The position numbers and the translations under genes are program-made. From NCBI RefSeq assembly GCF_003172915.1, contig NZ_QGKU01000006.1, positions 16,198-80,197 on the forward strand: DNA of 64,000 nt, in the 5' to 3' direction. Numbering within the stretch: position 1 is the stretch's first letter; each line of letters starts with the position of its first letter. This document shows, one piece after another, positions 35,015 through 44,363 of this stretch. The notes under the pieces are model-generated. The model was not told the origin of the DNA. It worked only from the letters and a program-made list of their open reading frames with translations, and ran no database searches. This DNA is from Meridianimarinicoccus roseus (GTDB taxonomy: Bacteria > Pseudomonadota > Alphaproteobacteria > Rhodobacterales > Rhodobacteraceae).

Positions 35015-35523
35015 TCATAGACCTCAATACGTTCTGCGGTGATCTGGTAGCCGATCTCGGCGATGGCGGTGGATTGCAGCCGGGCGGCCAGCCGACCAGA
35101 CACCCATACAGCGTCCCACAGCATGTCGCCGGGCCAGGGCGTCTCTGTCGTAACGAACACAAGCTGGTTGGGCGGCGGGGGCGGCACATGAATGCAGGCC
35201 CCGACATAAGGCACCAGCACGAAGCTGGTCACGCCCTCCGCACCGATGTCGAGCGGAATGATGTAGCCGGGCAGCTTGACCGACGCCCCGTCGAGCGCGG
35301 TGTTGAGCCGCGTTGCGTTCTCGTCGAAGATCGGGTTCCATGTGTCGTTCTGCTCGTCGATCTCGCCTTCGCCGATGATCTCGGCATAGGGCACGCCGGG
35401 TGGGATCAGGTCGTCCCAGGTGATTTCCCGAAACGGAGTGGCGAGCGCCGCGCGCGGAAGCGCGGCACCCGCGGCTGCCAGCAGCCCGAAGGCCCGGCGC
35501 GAAAGGCGCGTGCGGCGTATCAT
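35008..35523 (-). CDS. DUF3299 periplasmic protein (ZrgD/E-like)
   Basis: 171 residues. A Tat-like signal peptide (RRTRLSRRAFGLLAAAGAALP) is followed by the DUF3299 core LPGYIIPLDIG, FVLVPYVGACIHVPPPPPNQLVFV. It is a diverged tandem paralogue of the next gene. The start overlaps the permease stop (ATGA). The role is inferred from the operon: handling of zinc or of the ZrgA-bound metal in the periplasm. Confidence 0.8.
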   Translation of the reverse strand: MIRRTRLSRRAFGLLAAAGAALPRAALATPFREITWDDLIPPGVPYAEIIGEGEIDEQNDTWNPIFDENATRLNTALDGASVKLPGYIIPLDIGAEGVTSFVLVPYVGACIHVPPPPPNQLVFVTTETPWPGDMLWDAVWVSGRLAARLQSTAIAEIGYQITAERIEVYEW

Positions 35524-36770
35524 ATCCGCACCATCATGCCATCGGCGAGCGACATGCGATAGGCCCGTAGCGCCGGGAGCAAGCTGGCCAGGGCCGCCCC
35601 GCCGATCACACTTGCGAGAACCCAAACCTCGCGGGCACTTGGCGGGTCGATCGGCAGCCAGATGCCGAAGCTTGCGTCGATCCACGGCCGCGCCATCGCC
35701 AGCGCGCCGTAGAGCAGAGCCATCCCCAGCAACGCGCCAAGCGCGGCCATCAGCGCCGCTTCCAGCACCAGCAGACCTAGGATCGTCACGGGCCTTGCGC
35801 CCATGGCGCGCCAGATCGCCATTTCTCGCCGCCGTTCGTTCAGGCTCGACAGGATCATCGCCATCATGCCAAGGAGCGCGGTCACGACGACCATCGCAGA
35901 CACCGCCACCAGCGCCGTTTCCGCGACACCAACGATTTGCCACAATTCCTGAAGTGCGACGCCGGGCAGGACCGCCAGAAGCGGCTCTTCGGGGTAGGTA
36001 TTGATCCAGCGTTGCAAGCCGAAGATCTGCAGGCGCGACTCTGTGCCGACCAGGGCGGCGGTGATCGCTGTCGGGGTCAGGTCCATTTCGCGGATCGCCT
36101 CCACTGGGGTCCGGCGTCCGGGAACCTGCGCGCCGCCCTGCCAATCGACATGGATCGCCTCGATCGCCTCGAGGCTTACGATCACGGTACGGTCCACCGG
36201 CGTACCGGTTCGCGCGACGATCCCGGCCACCCGGAACGGCTGGTCGGCATGGTCGGTGAACGAGGCCAGCCCGTGCGACACGACGATTGGATCGCCCACG
36301 GAATAGCCCAGCGTCGCCGCTACGTCGGCCCCGATCACCGCGTCGTAGAGATCATCCAGCCCGTGGCCCTGCGCCATCTCGAGCGCGCGGCCGCCGCGGT
36401 ACCTGTAGCGTTCGAAGAAGGCCTGCGTGGTGCCCATCACGCGGAACTGCCGGTGGCTGTCGCCCAGTGAGATCGGCACGATCCAGTCCACCTCGGGCCG
36501 CGCCGCGATGTCGAGATAGCTTTCCCAAGTGACGTTGTTGGTGGCATTGCCGATCCGGAACACGGAATACAGCAGCAACTGCACTGAACCGGACCGCGCT
36601 CCGACGATCAGGTCGGTTCCCGAAATGGTGTCGGCGAAACTGTCGCGCGCGCCTGTGCGGACCTTTTCCACTCCCACGAACAGCCCGACCGACAGCGCGA
36701 TGGCGAGCACGGTCATTCCGACCGTGAGGCCCCGCGCCAGCAGGGATCCGATGGCGAGCCGCAGGATCAT
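35520..36770 (-). CDS. FtsX/MacB-type ABC permease of the zinc operon
   Basis: 416 residues. One N-terminal helix (about 10-30), a large periplasmic domain (about 40-270), and three C-terminal helices (about 283-310, 330-360, 375-400) with the cytoplasmic MAIWRAMGARPVTIL coupling segment, as in FtsX/LolC/MacB permeases. The start overlaps the ATPase gene (ATGA). With ZrgA and the LolD-like ATPase it resembles the Zur-regulated zrg system of Vibrio. Confidence 0.88.
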   Translation of the reverse strand: MILRLAIGSLLARGLTVGMTVLAIALSVGLFVGVEKVRTGARDSFADTISGTDLIVGARSGSVQLLLYSVFRIGNATNNVTWESYLDIAARPEVDWIVPISLGDSHRQFRVMGTTQAFFERYRYRGGRALEMAQGHGLDDLYDAVIGADVAATLGYSVGDPIVVSHGLASFTDHADQPFRVAGIVARTGTPVDRTVIVSLEAIEAIHVDWQGGAQVPGRRTPVEAIREMDLTPTAITAALVGTESRLQIFGLQRWINTYPEEPLLAVLPGVALQELWQIVGVAETALVAVSAMVVVTALLGMMAMILSSLNERRREMAIWRAMGARPVTILGLLVLEAALMAALGALLGMALLYGALAMARPWIDASFGIWLPIDPPSAREVWVLASVIGGAALASLLPALRAYRMSLADGMMVRI

Positions 36771-37480
36771 GCCGCGACCCCGCGCGCTGTCGCAGCGATT
36801 TCGTCCAGCCGCAGCACGCGGTCGAAGCGTGCGCCGAGCCGGTCGTCATGGCTGACCATCAGCAGCGAGGATCCGGCCGTCGCCGCCTGGTCGAACAGCA
36901 GCCCGAGAAATACGTCTTGCGCCGCGGCATCAAGCGCCGATGTCGGCTCGTCCGCGACGATCAGGGGCGGCTGGCCGATCAGCGCGCGCGCGACCGCGAC
37001 GCGCTGCTGCTGGCCGACGCTCAAGCGCCCGGCGGGCATCGCCATCACGCCGTCGGGCAGGGTCAGTGCGGCACACAGGCGCGCGGCCTCGGCCCGTGCG
37101 CCGCCCGCGCCTGCGTTGGTGGCCCGCGCGCGCCTTGCTGGCGCGAAGCGCAGCGGCAGCAGGATGTTGTCGGCCACGCTTGCATAGGGCAACAGGTTGA
37201 ACTGTTGGAAGATCAGGCCGAAGTGTTCTGCCCTGAAGCCGTCTCGTGCGCCGCTGCGCAGCGCGCCGAGATCGGTGCCGCCCACGCTTACTTTGCCGGC
37301 ATCGGCGGTGACGATCCCGCAAGCCAGAGACAGGAAGGTGGACTTGCCCGACCCGCTCGGCCCGAGCAGCAGCAGGCGTTCGCCTTGCGCCAGCCGGAAG
37401 TCCGGGCAGGACAGCGTGAAGCCGCCCCGCCCGGGCCATGTGAACCGCACATCACTCAGCGTGAGGGCCGCGTCGGTCAT
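36767..37480 (-). CDS. LolD-like ABC ATP-binding protein of the zinc operon
   Basis: 237 residues: Walker A GPSGSGKST, Q-loop IFQQFNLLPYASVADNILLPL, signature LSVGQQQRVAVARAL (Val in place of the usual Gly), Walker B LIVADEPTSALD. ATG at 37480 follows GGAG by 5 nt; a GTG at 37486 overlapping the zrgA stop is an alternative start. It partners the FtsX-type permease downstream. Confidence 0.9.
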   Translation of the reverse strand: MTDAALTLSDVRFTWPGRGGFTLSCPDFRLAQGERLLLLGPSGSGKSTFLSLACGIVTADAGKVSVGGTDLGALRSGARDGFRAEHFGLIFQQFNLLPYASVADNILLPLRFAPARRARATNAGAGGARAEAARLCAALTLPDGVMAMPAGRLSVGQQQRVAVARALIGQPPLIVADEPTSALDAAAQDVFLGLLFDQAATAGSSLLMVSHDDRLGARFDRVLRLDEIAATARGVAA

Positions 37481-37482
37481 CG

Positions 37483-38136
37483 TCACTCCAGCGTCAGTTC
37501 CGGCGCATCTCGCACGATCTCGGTCGCGCCAGCAAGCGTGCCGGTGACGAACTGCGCCTCTATCTCGCGGGCGTTCCCGAAGCTCTCGAAGAAAGGGAAA
37601 CCGATAGTCGTCAGGTCTTCGGGATGCTCGCAGGCGAAGATGTAACGTGCATGGAACTCGCTGTGCCCGGCGCTGTCCTTGTGGTCCTCGCCATGAGCAT
37701 TTTGCTCATGCTCATGCTCATGCTCATGCTCATGATTGTGGGCTGCTTCCTCGGCATGGTCATGGTGTTCGCCTTCTTCGTGCTCGAGACCTCCAGTGTG
37801 CAGATGGGCCAGAACTTCGGTCAGCCGACATTCCGCCGCGTTGGGGAGAGTGACGATGTTCTCGGGTAGAAGCATGGTGCGGATCGCCGCCTCTACGGCA
37901 TCCTTGTCCGCATCGGTGCTCGCTTCGTACTCGAAGCCGACGATGTCCATGCCGGGCGAGTGCAGGTTCATCTCGACGACGCTGCCCTCCACGGCAAGTT
38001 CGAGCGTGCTGACGCCGTGGACATGGGCCTCCAGCTGGCGGGTGTCCTGTGCGAGACCGGCAACGGGAACAAGGGCGCAGGCGGCAAGCGTGGCGGACAG
38101 GGTCGGCACAAGTCCGGCGGGGGTGATACGTGTCAT
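37483..38136 (-). CDS. zrgA: ZrgA-like (DUF2796) zinc-binding periplasmic protein
   Basis: 217 residues with a signal peptide (about 1-29, ending GLAQ-D) and the DUF2796 pattern: RQLEAHVHGVSTLELAVEGSVVEMNLHSPGMDIVGFEY, then a metal-chelating low-complexity stretch (about 120-155) with five His-Glu pairs, and FACEHPEDLTTIGFPFFESFGNAREIEAQFVTG. ZrgA of Vibrio is the zinc-binding component of a second, Zur-controlled zinc uptake system. It heads the operon, about 200 bp behind a Zur-like palindrome. Confidence 0.9.
   Translation of the reverse strand: MTRITPAGLVPTLSATLAACALVPVAGLAQDTRQLEAHVHGVSTLELAVEGSVVEMNLHSPGMDIVGFEYEASTDADKDAVEAAIRTMLLPENIVTLPNAAECRLTEVLAHLHTGGLEHEEGEHHDHAEEAAHNHEHEHEHEHEQNAHGEDHKDSAGHSEFHARYIFACEHPEDLTTIGFPFFESFGNAREIEAQFVTGTLAGATEIVRDAPELTLE
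37705..37734. repeat. five tandem copies of CTCATG inside zrgA
   Basis: Five perfect 6-bp units. On the coding (minus) strand each is CATGAG, encoding His-Glu. Since six bases are two codons, gain or loss of units would change the number of His-Glu pairs without breaking the frame. Confidence 0.85.
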
Positions 38137-38333
38137 CTAGGGTCCTTTCAGATCGCGCCCCGCAGATCTGCCTGAGGCGGACGCCGTGATCAGGGCTGGG
38201 GCATGGCGGCGGCGTCGGGGCAGTGGGAGTGGAAGAGGAAGTGAGAGCGGACTGGCCCTGTCGCATGGGCCGTATTGGCGTTGTCGGTTCTTCCGGTGCG
38301 CGATTCCCCCTTTTGGATTGGAGACGCACACTT

Positions 38334-38346
38334 GTTATCGTATAAC
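38334..38346. promoter_or_regulatory. probable Zur box upstream of zrgA
   Basis: GTTATCGTATAAC, perfect GTTAT/ATAAC half-sites around a CGT centre, flanked by TT and by ATATC. It matches the alphaproteobacterial Zur pattern (GTTATA-N-TATAAC class). It lies about 200 bp upstream of the zrgA start in a 349-bp gap after the orphan kinase gene. The 200-bp leader contains nothing else I can identify. Confidence 0.7.
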
Positions 38347-38485
38347 ATATCATTCCGCAACGGCGTCATCGTTGATTCAGGGCACGCCTTTTTTGCTGCG
38401 TCATGCGGGCAGCCGGGCCCTCGCGCGGATGCGGGACGGTACTGATCTGGATCGGAGCCTGTATGGCCGAAGCCTTCGGAACCGT

Positions 38486-40177
38486 TCAGTCGGCGGGAAA
38501 CCACATGGTGACGGTGGTGCCGACGCCGTCGCGGGTGTCGATGGTCAGGTTCCCATCGGACTGGCGGCAATAGCCCAGCACCATCGACAAGCCCAGACCG
38601 GACCCTTCGCCCAGCTTCTTGGTGCTGAAGAAAGGTTCGGTGACATGGGTCAGCAGGTCGGGCGCGATGCCGGTACCGGTGTCGCTGACCGCAACCGTGA
38701 TGTAGGAACCCGCGTCCAGCGGTTCGCCATCGGCGAAGCGCGGCATGTCCGCGTCGTTCAGGATCGCACGCGCAAGCCGGACCCGCACGATGCCGCCCTC
38801 GGGCATGGCGTCGCGGGCGTTCAGCAGCAGGTTCAGAAGTGCCTGCCGCAGCGCTGTCGCATCGAGGGTGGCCGCGAGGCCCGGCTGGGCGACGTCCAGT
38901 TCGGCCGTCACGCCCGGCATGGCGATCCGGCGGAACATGTCCAGTGTCTGCTGCGCCACGTCGTCGATGTTGCACAGGCCGGGCGACAGTTGCGACTGCC
39001 GCCCGTAGGCAAGAAGCTGGCGGGTCAGATGGGTGCCATCCGCAACGGCTGTGGTTGCATCCTGCACGGTATCGGACGCAAAGGCTTCGGGATGGGTCCG
39101 TTCGAGGTGCTTCAGGTTCCCACCAATCACGTTCAGCAGGTTGTTGAAATCATGCGCCACGCCACCGACCAGTCGACCCAGGGTGTCCATCCGCTGGGTC
39201 CGCGCAAGATCCACTTCGTTCTTGAGGCGGCGGGTCTCGCTGCGCATCAGATCCGCCTCGGCCTGTAGTGTCTGCGCTTCGGCGGCGCGCGTGCGCCGTT
39301 CGGCTTCGTTGTTGACCCGCGCGAAATACAGCACGGCGGCGCTGATCGTGGCGATCTGCGCGAAGGCGAGGACCGACAGGCGAAAGTCCGAACTGACAAA
39401 GTTCAGATCCGTTGCCCACAGCGCCAGTCTGAACAGGATTATGGTCGTGACCACCACGACCGGCAGCATCCGGCGGGCCATCTTGCTGCCTGGGCCCTGT
39501 TCGGCAAGGATCATGACCCAGGTGCCGCGCGCGTTTCCGCACAGCATCGCCGCGAACAATGCAGCGAGGCACAGCGCGGTATGCAGCGCCATGGAGGTGT
39601 AGATGTGGTTGTTCCAAATCGAGGCGGCATTGATCACGTAAGCGATCAGCGGGATCGACATCAGACTGAGCAGGACCGTGTTAGTATGGACGCGCAGGCG
39701 ACGTGTCCAGGCCTTCGGGCTAAGGTCGAGGATCAGCACGACCGCCAGCCCGACAAGCCCCAAGCGCGTGGCGAAGGACATGGCGTCACCGGGTTGCGAC
39801 CCGAGAGACAGATCGCCGACAAAGGCTTCGGCGATCAACACTGCAAGCACCAGAAGTCCAAACACAAAAGAAAGACGCCGGTCGAGGCGAAGGACGTGCG
39901 CAAGCACACCGAGACCACCGAAAAGCAGCCCCAGCGCGCTTGACGGGACCATCGCCGGAAAGCTTGGGTGAAGCCGGACGACGACTTCGAAATGCCCCAG
40001 CCAACCGGCGACCAGGACAATTGCAGCGACCAGCGTCGCAGCCGCCGCGAGGATCAGGGCGATACGGTTCAGTCGCCTTGTTTCGGCATATCCGCTAATA
40101 CCTGGAGCGGCGTCGGCCTTCGGCCGCGCGACTGACGCCACATCAGGTGAATCGGCACGCGTGGGCTTAATCTGCAT
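38486..40177 (-). CDS. orphan membrane histidine kinase
   Basis: 563 residues: about eight predicted membrane helices (40-60, 78-96, 103-120, 138-151, 167-186, 197-214, 238-253, 268-286), a coiled-coil (290-330), HisKA with His342 (GGVAHDFNNLLNV, the HDFNN subtype used by hybrid-type kinases) and HATPase_c (LLNLLLNARDAMPEGG, VSDTGTGIAPD, GEGSGLGLSMV). There is no receiver domain and no response regulator nearby. The sensed signal is unknown; the integral membrane sensor resembles MASE-type domains. Confidence 0.88.
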   Translation of the reverse strand: MQIKPTRADSPDVASVARPKADAAPGISGYAETRRLNRIALILAAAATLVAAIVLVAGWLGHFEVVVRLHPSFPAMVPSSALGLLFGGLGVLAHVLRLDRRLSFVFGLLVLAVLIAEAFVGDLSLGSQPGDAMSFATRLGLVGLAVVLILDLSPKAWTRRLRVHTNTVLLSLMSIPLIAYVINAASIWNNHIYTSMALHTALCLAALFAAMLCGNARGTWVMILAEQGPGSKMARRMLPVVVVTTIILFRLALWATDLNFVSSDFRLSVLAFAQIATISAAVLYFARVNNEAERRTRAAEAQTLQAEADLMRSETRRLKNEVDLARTQRMDTLGRLVGGVAHDFNNLLNVIGGNLKHLERTHPEAFASDTVQDATTAVADGTHLTRQLLAYGRQSQLSPGLCNIDDVAQQTLDMFRRIAMPGVTAELDVAQPGLAATLDATALRQALLNLLLNARDAMPEGGIVRVRLARAILNDADMPRFADGEPLDAGSYITVAVSDTGTGIAPDLLTHVTEPFFSTKKLGEGSGLGLSMVLGYCRQSDGNLTIDTRDGVGTTVTMWFPAD

Positions 40178-40354
40178 GGCGTCTTTGTTGGCTAAGTATC
40201 ATCCAAAAAGTCTGGTCACGGCGAACTGAAGGCGCGCGCCAGTAGATGAACTAGCATGCGAAGAAAATGTTTCTTTGTGTGCTGCCGAAAAAGCAAATGC
40301 CGTTTCAGTGATGGGACGGCACGTCGCACCCTGGAACAGGGGGCGCGTGGGGGT

Positions 40355-40750
40355 TCAGCCGAAACGGCCGCCGCGCTCCAGAACCTCGATCTGATAACCG
40401 TCAGGATCGGCGACAAAGAAGAACCGCGCGATCGTCGTGCCACCGGGCGCGAAGTCCACGATCTTCCGAGGTGCGAGTCCCTCGGCCTCGAACCGCGCGT
40501 GTTCGGTTTCCAGGTCCTCCACAACGACAGCGAGATGGCCGTACCCGTCTCCCATCTCGTAGGGGTCGGTGCGCCCCTTGTTGACGGTCAGTTCCACTTC
40601 GAAGGGGCTTTCATCGTTGCGCATGTAGACAAGTGTGAATGTGTCGAAATCCAGCCGGTCCGCCACCGTCAGCCCGAACGCGCGGTTGTAGAAATCGACC
40701 GACCGCGCCTCGTCCAGGACGCGGATCATGCTGTGGATTGTCTTGGCCAT
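40355..40750 (-). CDS. VOC-family protein, probable lactoylglutathione lyase
   Basis: 131 residues with the two beta-alpha-beta-beta-beta modules of glyoxalase I: MIRVLDEARSVDFYNRAFGL, FEVELTVNKG, GHLAVVVEDL, and GYQIEVLER near the end. His7, Glu56, His73 and Glu124 occupy the expected metal-ligand places by eye. Methylglyoxal detoxification is the usual role of this subtype. Monocistronic. Confidence 0.83.
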   Translation of the reverse strand: MAKTIHSMIRVLDEARSVDFYNRAFGLTVADRLDFDTFTLVYMRNDESPFEVELTVNKGRTDPYEMGDGYGHLAVVVEDLETEHARFEAEGLAPRKIVDFAPGGTTIARFFFVADPDGYQIEVLERGGRFG

Positions 40751-41238
40751 GTTGCCCTCTCCCTGATTGTGTCGCGCCATCCAGCGCAAAAGGCGCGCCC
40801 GCTGGGCAGCAGGCGCATTCGAAGCGTGCTCCGCCTGCCGTGCGGCGATCATGCGCTGGCCGACCCTTGCGCCCGCGCCGCGCCAGACAAGGCACCTGCG
40901 GCGCAGCAGCAAGGTAAAGCTGCCCGGGTTCGCCCTGCCAGTCAAACCCCTCGGACTGCGGCGGCGAGGCGAGTTGCGGCACTGGTTTGCCGTCCTCGGC
41001 GACCCGTCCGAGGATCGTCCCGGACGGCCGCTCCTGACGGATGCTGGTCCTTTGCCCGTTCATCCGCACCATCCGTATTTCCGCCTGTGATGCCGTCCGG
41101 ATCCTGTCCGGCGAGCAGCCGACACATGATGCGTGTCTGCGCTGCGCCGGGCGCGCCCCTTTTCGTTCGGAGGTTGCATGGAAAAGCGTAGCGCAGGGGG
41201 CCGCTGCAGCCAAAGGGCAAATCCTTGCCACGGTGGGG
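40751..41238. other. 488-bp intergenic region
   Basis: Open frames here run into neighbouring genes out of frame and give Arg/Pro/Ala-rich products with no family resemblance. I see no hairpin with a T-run and no obvious promoter. Likely untranslated. Confidence 0.4.
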
Positions 41239-43005
41239 TCAGGCCGGAACGGCGCGGTGATCGTCCCCCACCGGAGCGAGATGCAGCCGCTCGGGTTGCT
41301 GCCCGACCGGCAGGATCGGGCTTTGCGGATCGTCGGCGTCCTGCAGGCGTACCGGACGCGCGCGGGACGGGTCGGGCACCGGCACCGCCGACAGCAGCCG
41401 CCGCGTGTAGGGGTGCGCGGGGCTGCGGAGCACCGCATCGCGGGTGCCTTCCTCGACGACCTGACCGAGCCGCATCACCATCACCCGGTCCGCGACCTGG
41501 TCGATTACCGCCATGTCGTGGCTGATGAACAGGTAGGACAGCCCGTCCTCGTCCTGAAGTTCCTGCAGAAGGTCCAGCACTTGCGCCTGCACGGACACGT
41601 CCAGCGCCGAAACGCTTTCGTCGGCCACGATGATCCGTGGCGACACGGCCAGCGCGCGTGCGATGCAGATGCGCTGGCGCTGCCCGCCCGAGAATTCATG
41701 CGGGTAGCGGCCCATCATGTCGGGCGACAGGCCGACCCTCCGGAACAGCCACGCAATCCTGTCAGTGCGGGCCGACCCGGATTCCAGCCCGTGCACGTCC
41801 AGCGGCTCGCCCACCTGTTCGCCAACCGTCATCCGTGCATCCAGAGATGCGCCAGGATCCTGGAACACCATCTGCAATTGACGGCGCACTGTTTTCAGCC
41901 CCGTGGGACCAAGTCCGCGCGTTTCTCTGCCCAGCACCCTGACGGACCCCGTCCACGGCACCAGCCCCAGCAGCGCCTTGCCGATCGTGGACTTGCCGCA
42001 GCCGGACTCCCCGACCAGCGCCAGCGTCTCGCCCGGCTGGATGTCGAAGCTTACGCCTTCGACCGCGTGTACGCGCGCGATGGTTCTGTTCAGAAGCCCG
42101 CCTTTCACGTCGAAGCGGACGCAAAGGTCGCGCACTTCCAGCACAGGCGGTTCGCTGGCGCGCGCAGGGCGCAGAGGCGCGTCGCCAAGGCGCGGCACAG
42201 CGGCCAGCAATTCGCGTGCATAGTCGGATTTCGGCGCGGCGAACAGTGCGCCCACCGCCGCGGCTTCCACCGCCCGGCCGTGGCGCAGCACGACGACCCG
42301 GTCGGCCATTTCGGCGACCACGCCCATGTCGTGGGTGATCATGAGGATCGCGGTGCCGCGTTCGCGCTGCAAAACGCGCAGCAGATCGAGGATCTCGGCC
42401 TGCACAGTCACGTCGAGCGCGGTTGTCGGTTCGTCCGCGATGATTATGTCCGGCGCGCAGGCCAGCGCGATCGCAATGACCACGCGCTGGCGCATCCCGC
42501 CTGACAGTTCGTGCGGGTACTGTCTTAGCCGCCGCTGCGGTTCTGTCAGACGCACCGCAGTCAGCAACTCCAGCGCGCGGACTGGGGCCTCGGCGCGCGA
42601 ACAGGCGCCGTGTTCCAGCAGCGTCTCGATGATCTGCGCCTGAACCGTCATCAGCGGATTGAGCGAGGTCATCGGTTCCTGGAAGATCATGGCGATGCGC
42701 GCGGTGCGCACCTTGCGGTAGCCCGCGTCCGAAAGGCGCGTCAGTTCCGTCTCGCCCAGCCGGACGGAGCCGTCGGTGATCCGTGCCATCGGTTTCGGCA
42801 GCAGACCCATGATCGCAAGTGCCGTCATCGACTTGCCCGACCCGCTTTCGCCCGCAAGGCATAGCGTCTCGCCCGGCATCAGATCGAAGGACAGCCCTGC
42901 CAGCACGGTCTTCGCGCCGTCCGGTGTGGCGACCTGCACGGTCAGATCGCGCACGGAAAGAACCGGGCAGGTCCCGCCCGGTTCCATGGCATCGGGCAGG
43001 CTCAT
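41239..43005 (-). CDS. fused dipeptide/oligopeptide-type ABC ATPase (DppD-DppF in one chain)
   Basis: 588 residues with two complete nucleotide-binding domains. NBD1 (about 15-260): Walker A GESGSGKSM, signature LSGGMRQRVVIAIAL, Walker B IIIADEPTTALD. NBD2 (about 310-550): Walker A GESGCGKST, signature FSGGQRQRICIARAL, Walker B IIVADESVSALD (Ser for Pro). Fusions of the two peptide-importer ATPases are common. It is the last gene of the amide operon and its start overlaps the formamidase stop (ATGA). Confidence 0.93.
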   Translation of the reverse strand: MSLPDAMEPGGTCPVLSVRDLTVQVATPDGAKTVLAGLSFDLMPGETLCLAGESGSGKSMTALAIMGLLPKPMARITDGSVRLGETELTRLSDAGYRKVRTARIAMIFQEPMTSLNPLMTVQAQIIETLLEHGACSRAEAPVRALELLTAVRLTEPQRRLRQYPHELSGGMRQRVVIAIALACAPDIIIADEPTTALDVTVQAEILDLLRVLQRERGTAILMITHDMGVVAEMADRVVVLRHGRAVEAAAVGALFAAPKSDYARELLAAVPRLGDAPLRPARASEPPVLEVRDLCVRFDVKGGLLNRTIARVHAVEGVSFDIQPGETLALVGESGCGKSTIGKALLGLVPWTGSVRVLGRETRGLGPTGLKTVRRQLQMVFQDPGASLDARMTVGEQVGEPLDVHGLESGSARTDRIAWLFRRVGLSPDMMGRYPHEFSGGQRQRICIARALAVSPRIIVADESVSALDVSVQAQVLDLLQELQDEDGLSYLFISHDMAVIDQVADRVMVMRLGQVVEEGTRDAVLRSPAHPYTRRLLSAVPVPDPSRARPVRLQDADDPQSPILPVGQQPERLHLAPVGDDHRAVPA

Positions 43006-43946
43006 TCGAAGACCACGTTGGGGAAGTAGAAGCTGACGACCCAGTTCGGCTGGTCGACGATCTCGGAAATCCGCAGATCGCCGCAGACCGAACACAGCAG
43101 GTAGGCATCTTCCGCCGACATGCCCTTGGTGCGGCAAAGGAAGTCGATCATGCCTGAAACGGCGTCGCGCGCAGCCTGCATCATGTCGGGCCCGATGCCG
43201 GTTGTCGCCTCGTATCCCTTGGCATCGAGATGCCGGGTGACCGGGCCCGGCGTCGAGAACCGCGGGAAGGCCAGAGATTCGCCTTTCACCACGTCCAGCG
43301 TCACCTCCACGTTCATCGGGCTTTCAATGGCGGTGCCGCAGACCTCGCCGTCGCCCTGTGCCGCGTGTGTATCACCGATGGAAAAGAGTGCGCCCTCGAC
43401 CTCGACCGGCAGATAGAGCGTGGTGCCCGCCGCAAGATCCCGAATGTCGAGATTGCCGCCCATCCGCCGGGGCGGGACGACGGAATGAAGCCCCGCTTCG
43501 GCGGGCGCGAGCCCGATCGTGCCGGCGAAGGGTTTCAGGGGCACTTTGGCCAGATCGCCATAGAGCGATGGAGCAAGACTGTCCGGGTCGTAATCCCAGA
43601 CCTTCAGGTAGGGGTCGGTAAACTGGTCGGCCAGCAGCCCGAAGCCGGGGATGTTCGCCGTCCAGCCGAAGCCTGACGGATGGAACGCCTCGATCCGGAT
43701 CTTCAGCACGTCGCCCGGCTTGGCGCCGTCCACGTAGATCGGCCCGGTGACGGGATTGATCTTGCCGAAGTCGAGATCGGGAACATCGGCCGTCGTGCTG
43801 GTGCGGGTCAGTTGCCCGCCCGAACTGTCGAGGCATTCGAAATGCAGCCGCGAGCCGGGCGCAACCGTCTGCACGGGCGCGAACGAATTGTCCCAGCCGT
43901 GATGATGGTGCGCACCGTGAATGGTGTAGTCGCAGTTGGTGCACAT
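43002..43946 (-). CDS. fmdA: formamidase/acetamidase
   Basis: 314 residues of the FmdA_AmdA family: HHHHGWDNSFAPV near the start, PGDVLKIRI, GDTHAAQGDGEVCGTAIE in the middle, and DLRISEIVDQPNWVVSF at the end. It hydrolyses formamide or short amides to ammonia and the acid. ATG at 43946 is chosen over an upstream TTG because it keeps a workable distance from AGGAG. It sits in an operon with AmiC, an ANTAR protein and a peptide-type importer, which supports an inducible amide-nitrogen role. Confidence 0.9.
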   Translation of the reverse strand: MCTNCDYTIHGAHHHHGWDNSFAPVQTVAPGSRLHFECLDSSGGQLTRTSTTADVPDLDFGKINPVTGPIYVDGAKPGDVLKIRIEAFHPSGFGWTANIPGFGLLADQFTDPYLKVWDYDPDSLAPSLYGDLAKVPLKPFAGTIGLAPAEAGLHSVVPPRRMGGNLDIRDLAAGTTLYLPVEVEGALFSIGDTHAAQGDGEVCGTAIESPMNVEVTLDVVKGESLAFPRFSTPGPVTRHLDAKGYEATTGIGPDMMQAARDAVSGMIDFLCRTKGMSAEDAYLLCSVCGDLRISEIVDQPNWVVSFYFPNVVFE

Positions 43947-43951
43947 GGCGT

Positions 43952-44360
43952 TCAAGCTCCTGTCGGTTGGATCAGGTCCCAGCGGTTGCCGAACGGATCG
44001 CGGAAAGCGGCGACCTTTGCTTTGGGCTCATGCCGGGTGTCCTCTTCGAAGATCGCGCCGACGCGGGAAAGGCGGCGCGGTCATGGTCCATGTCATTGCT
44101 ATGCAGAAAAAAGGCGACCCGACCCCCGGTCTGGGTGCCGATGGCCGAGCGCTGCGTGTCGGTAGCGGCCTTCGCTGGCAGAGGCGCCAGCCCCAGGCGC
44201 CGGGTCGCACGACGACCCAGCGCTTGTCCGGCTCGGCGGGCAGATCCTCGATCAGTTCGAAGCTCGTCCCGCCGACGAGGACTTCGAGGGCGGCGTCGTA
44301 ATCCGGCACCACGAAGGGGACGAGCGCAAGCGCCCGATTTCCGGCGACCCCGCCCTGCAC
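43952..44360 (-). pseudogene. VOC-family gene with frameshifts
   Basis: Three successive reading frames together spell a VOC/glyoxalase-like protein: ALALVPFVVPDYDAALEVLVG to WVVVRPGAWG in the first, then AIGTQTGGRVAFFLHSNDMDHDRAAF in the second after a shift near 44200, and AAFRDPFGNRWDLIQPTGA in the third after a shift near 44085. The end overlaps the run-up to the formamidase start. Either the gene is decaying or the assembly has two indels. The intact parent would be about 135 residues. Confidence 0.75.
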
Positions 44361-44363
44361 GGG

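Noticed and set aside
37624..37869. Plus-strand frame with a repeated Leu-Met hydrophobic stretch
   Set aside because: It is the antisense reading of the CTCATG repeat in zrgA; the hydrophobic run is an artefact of the repeat.
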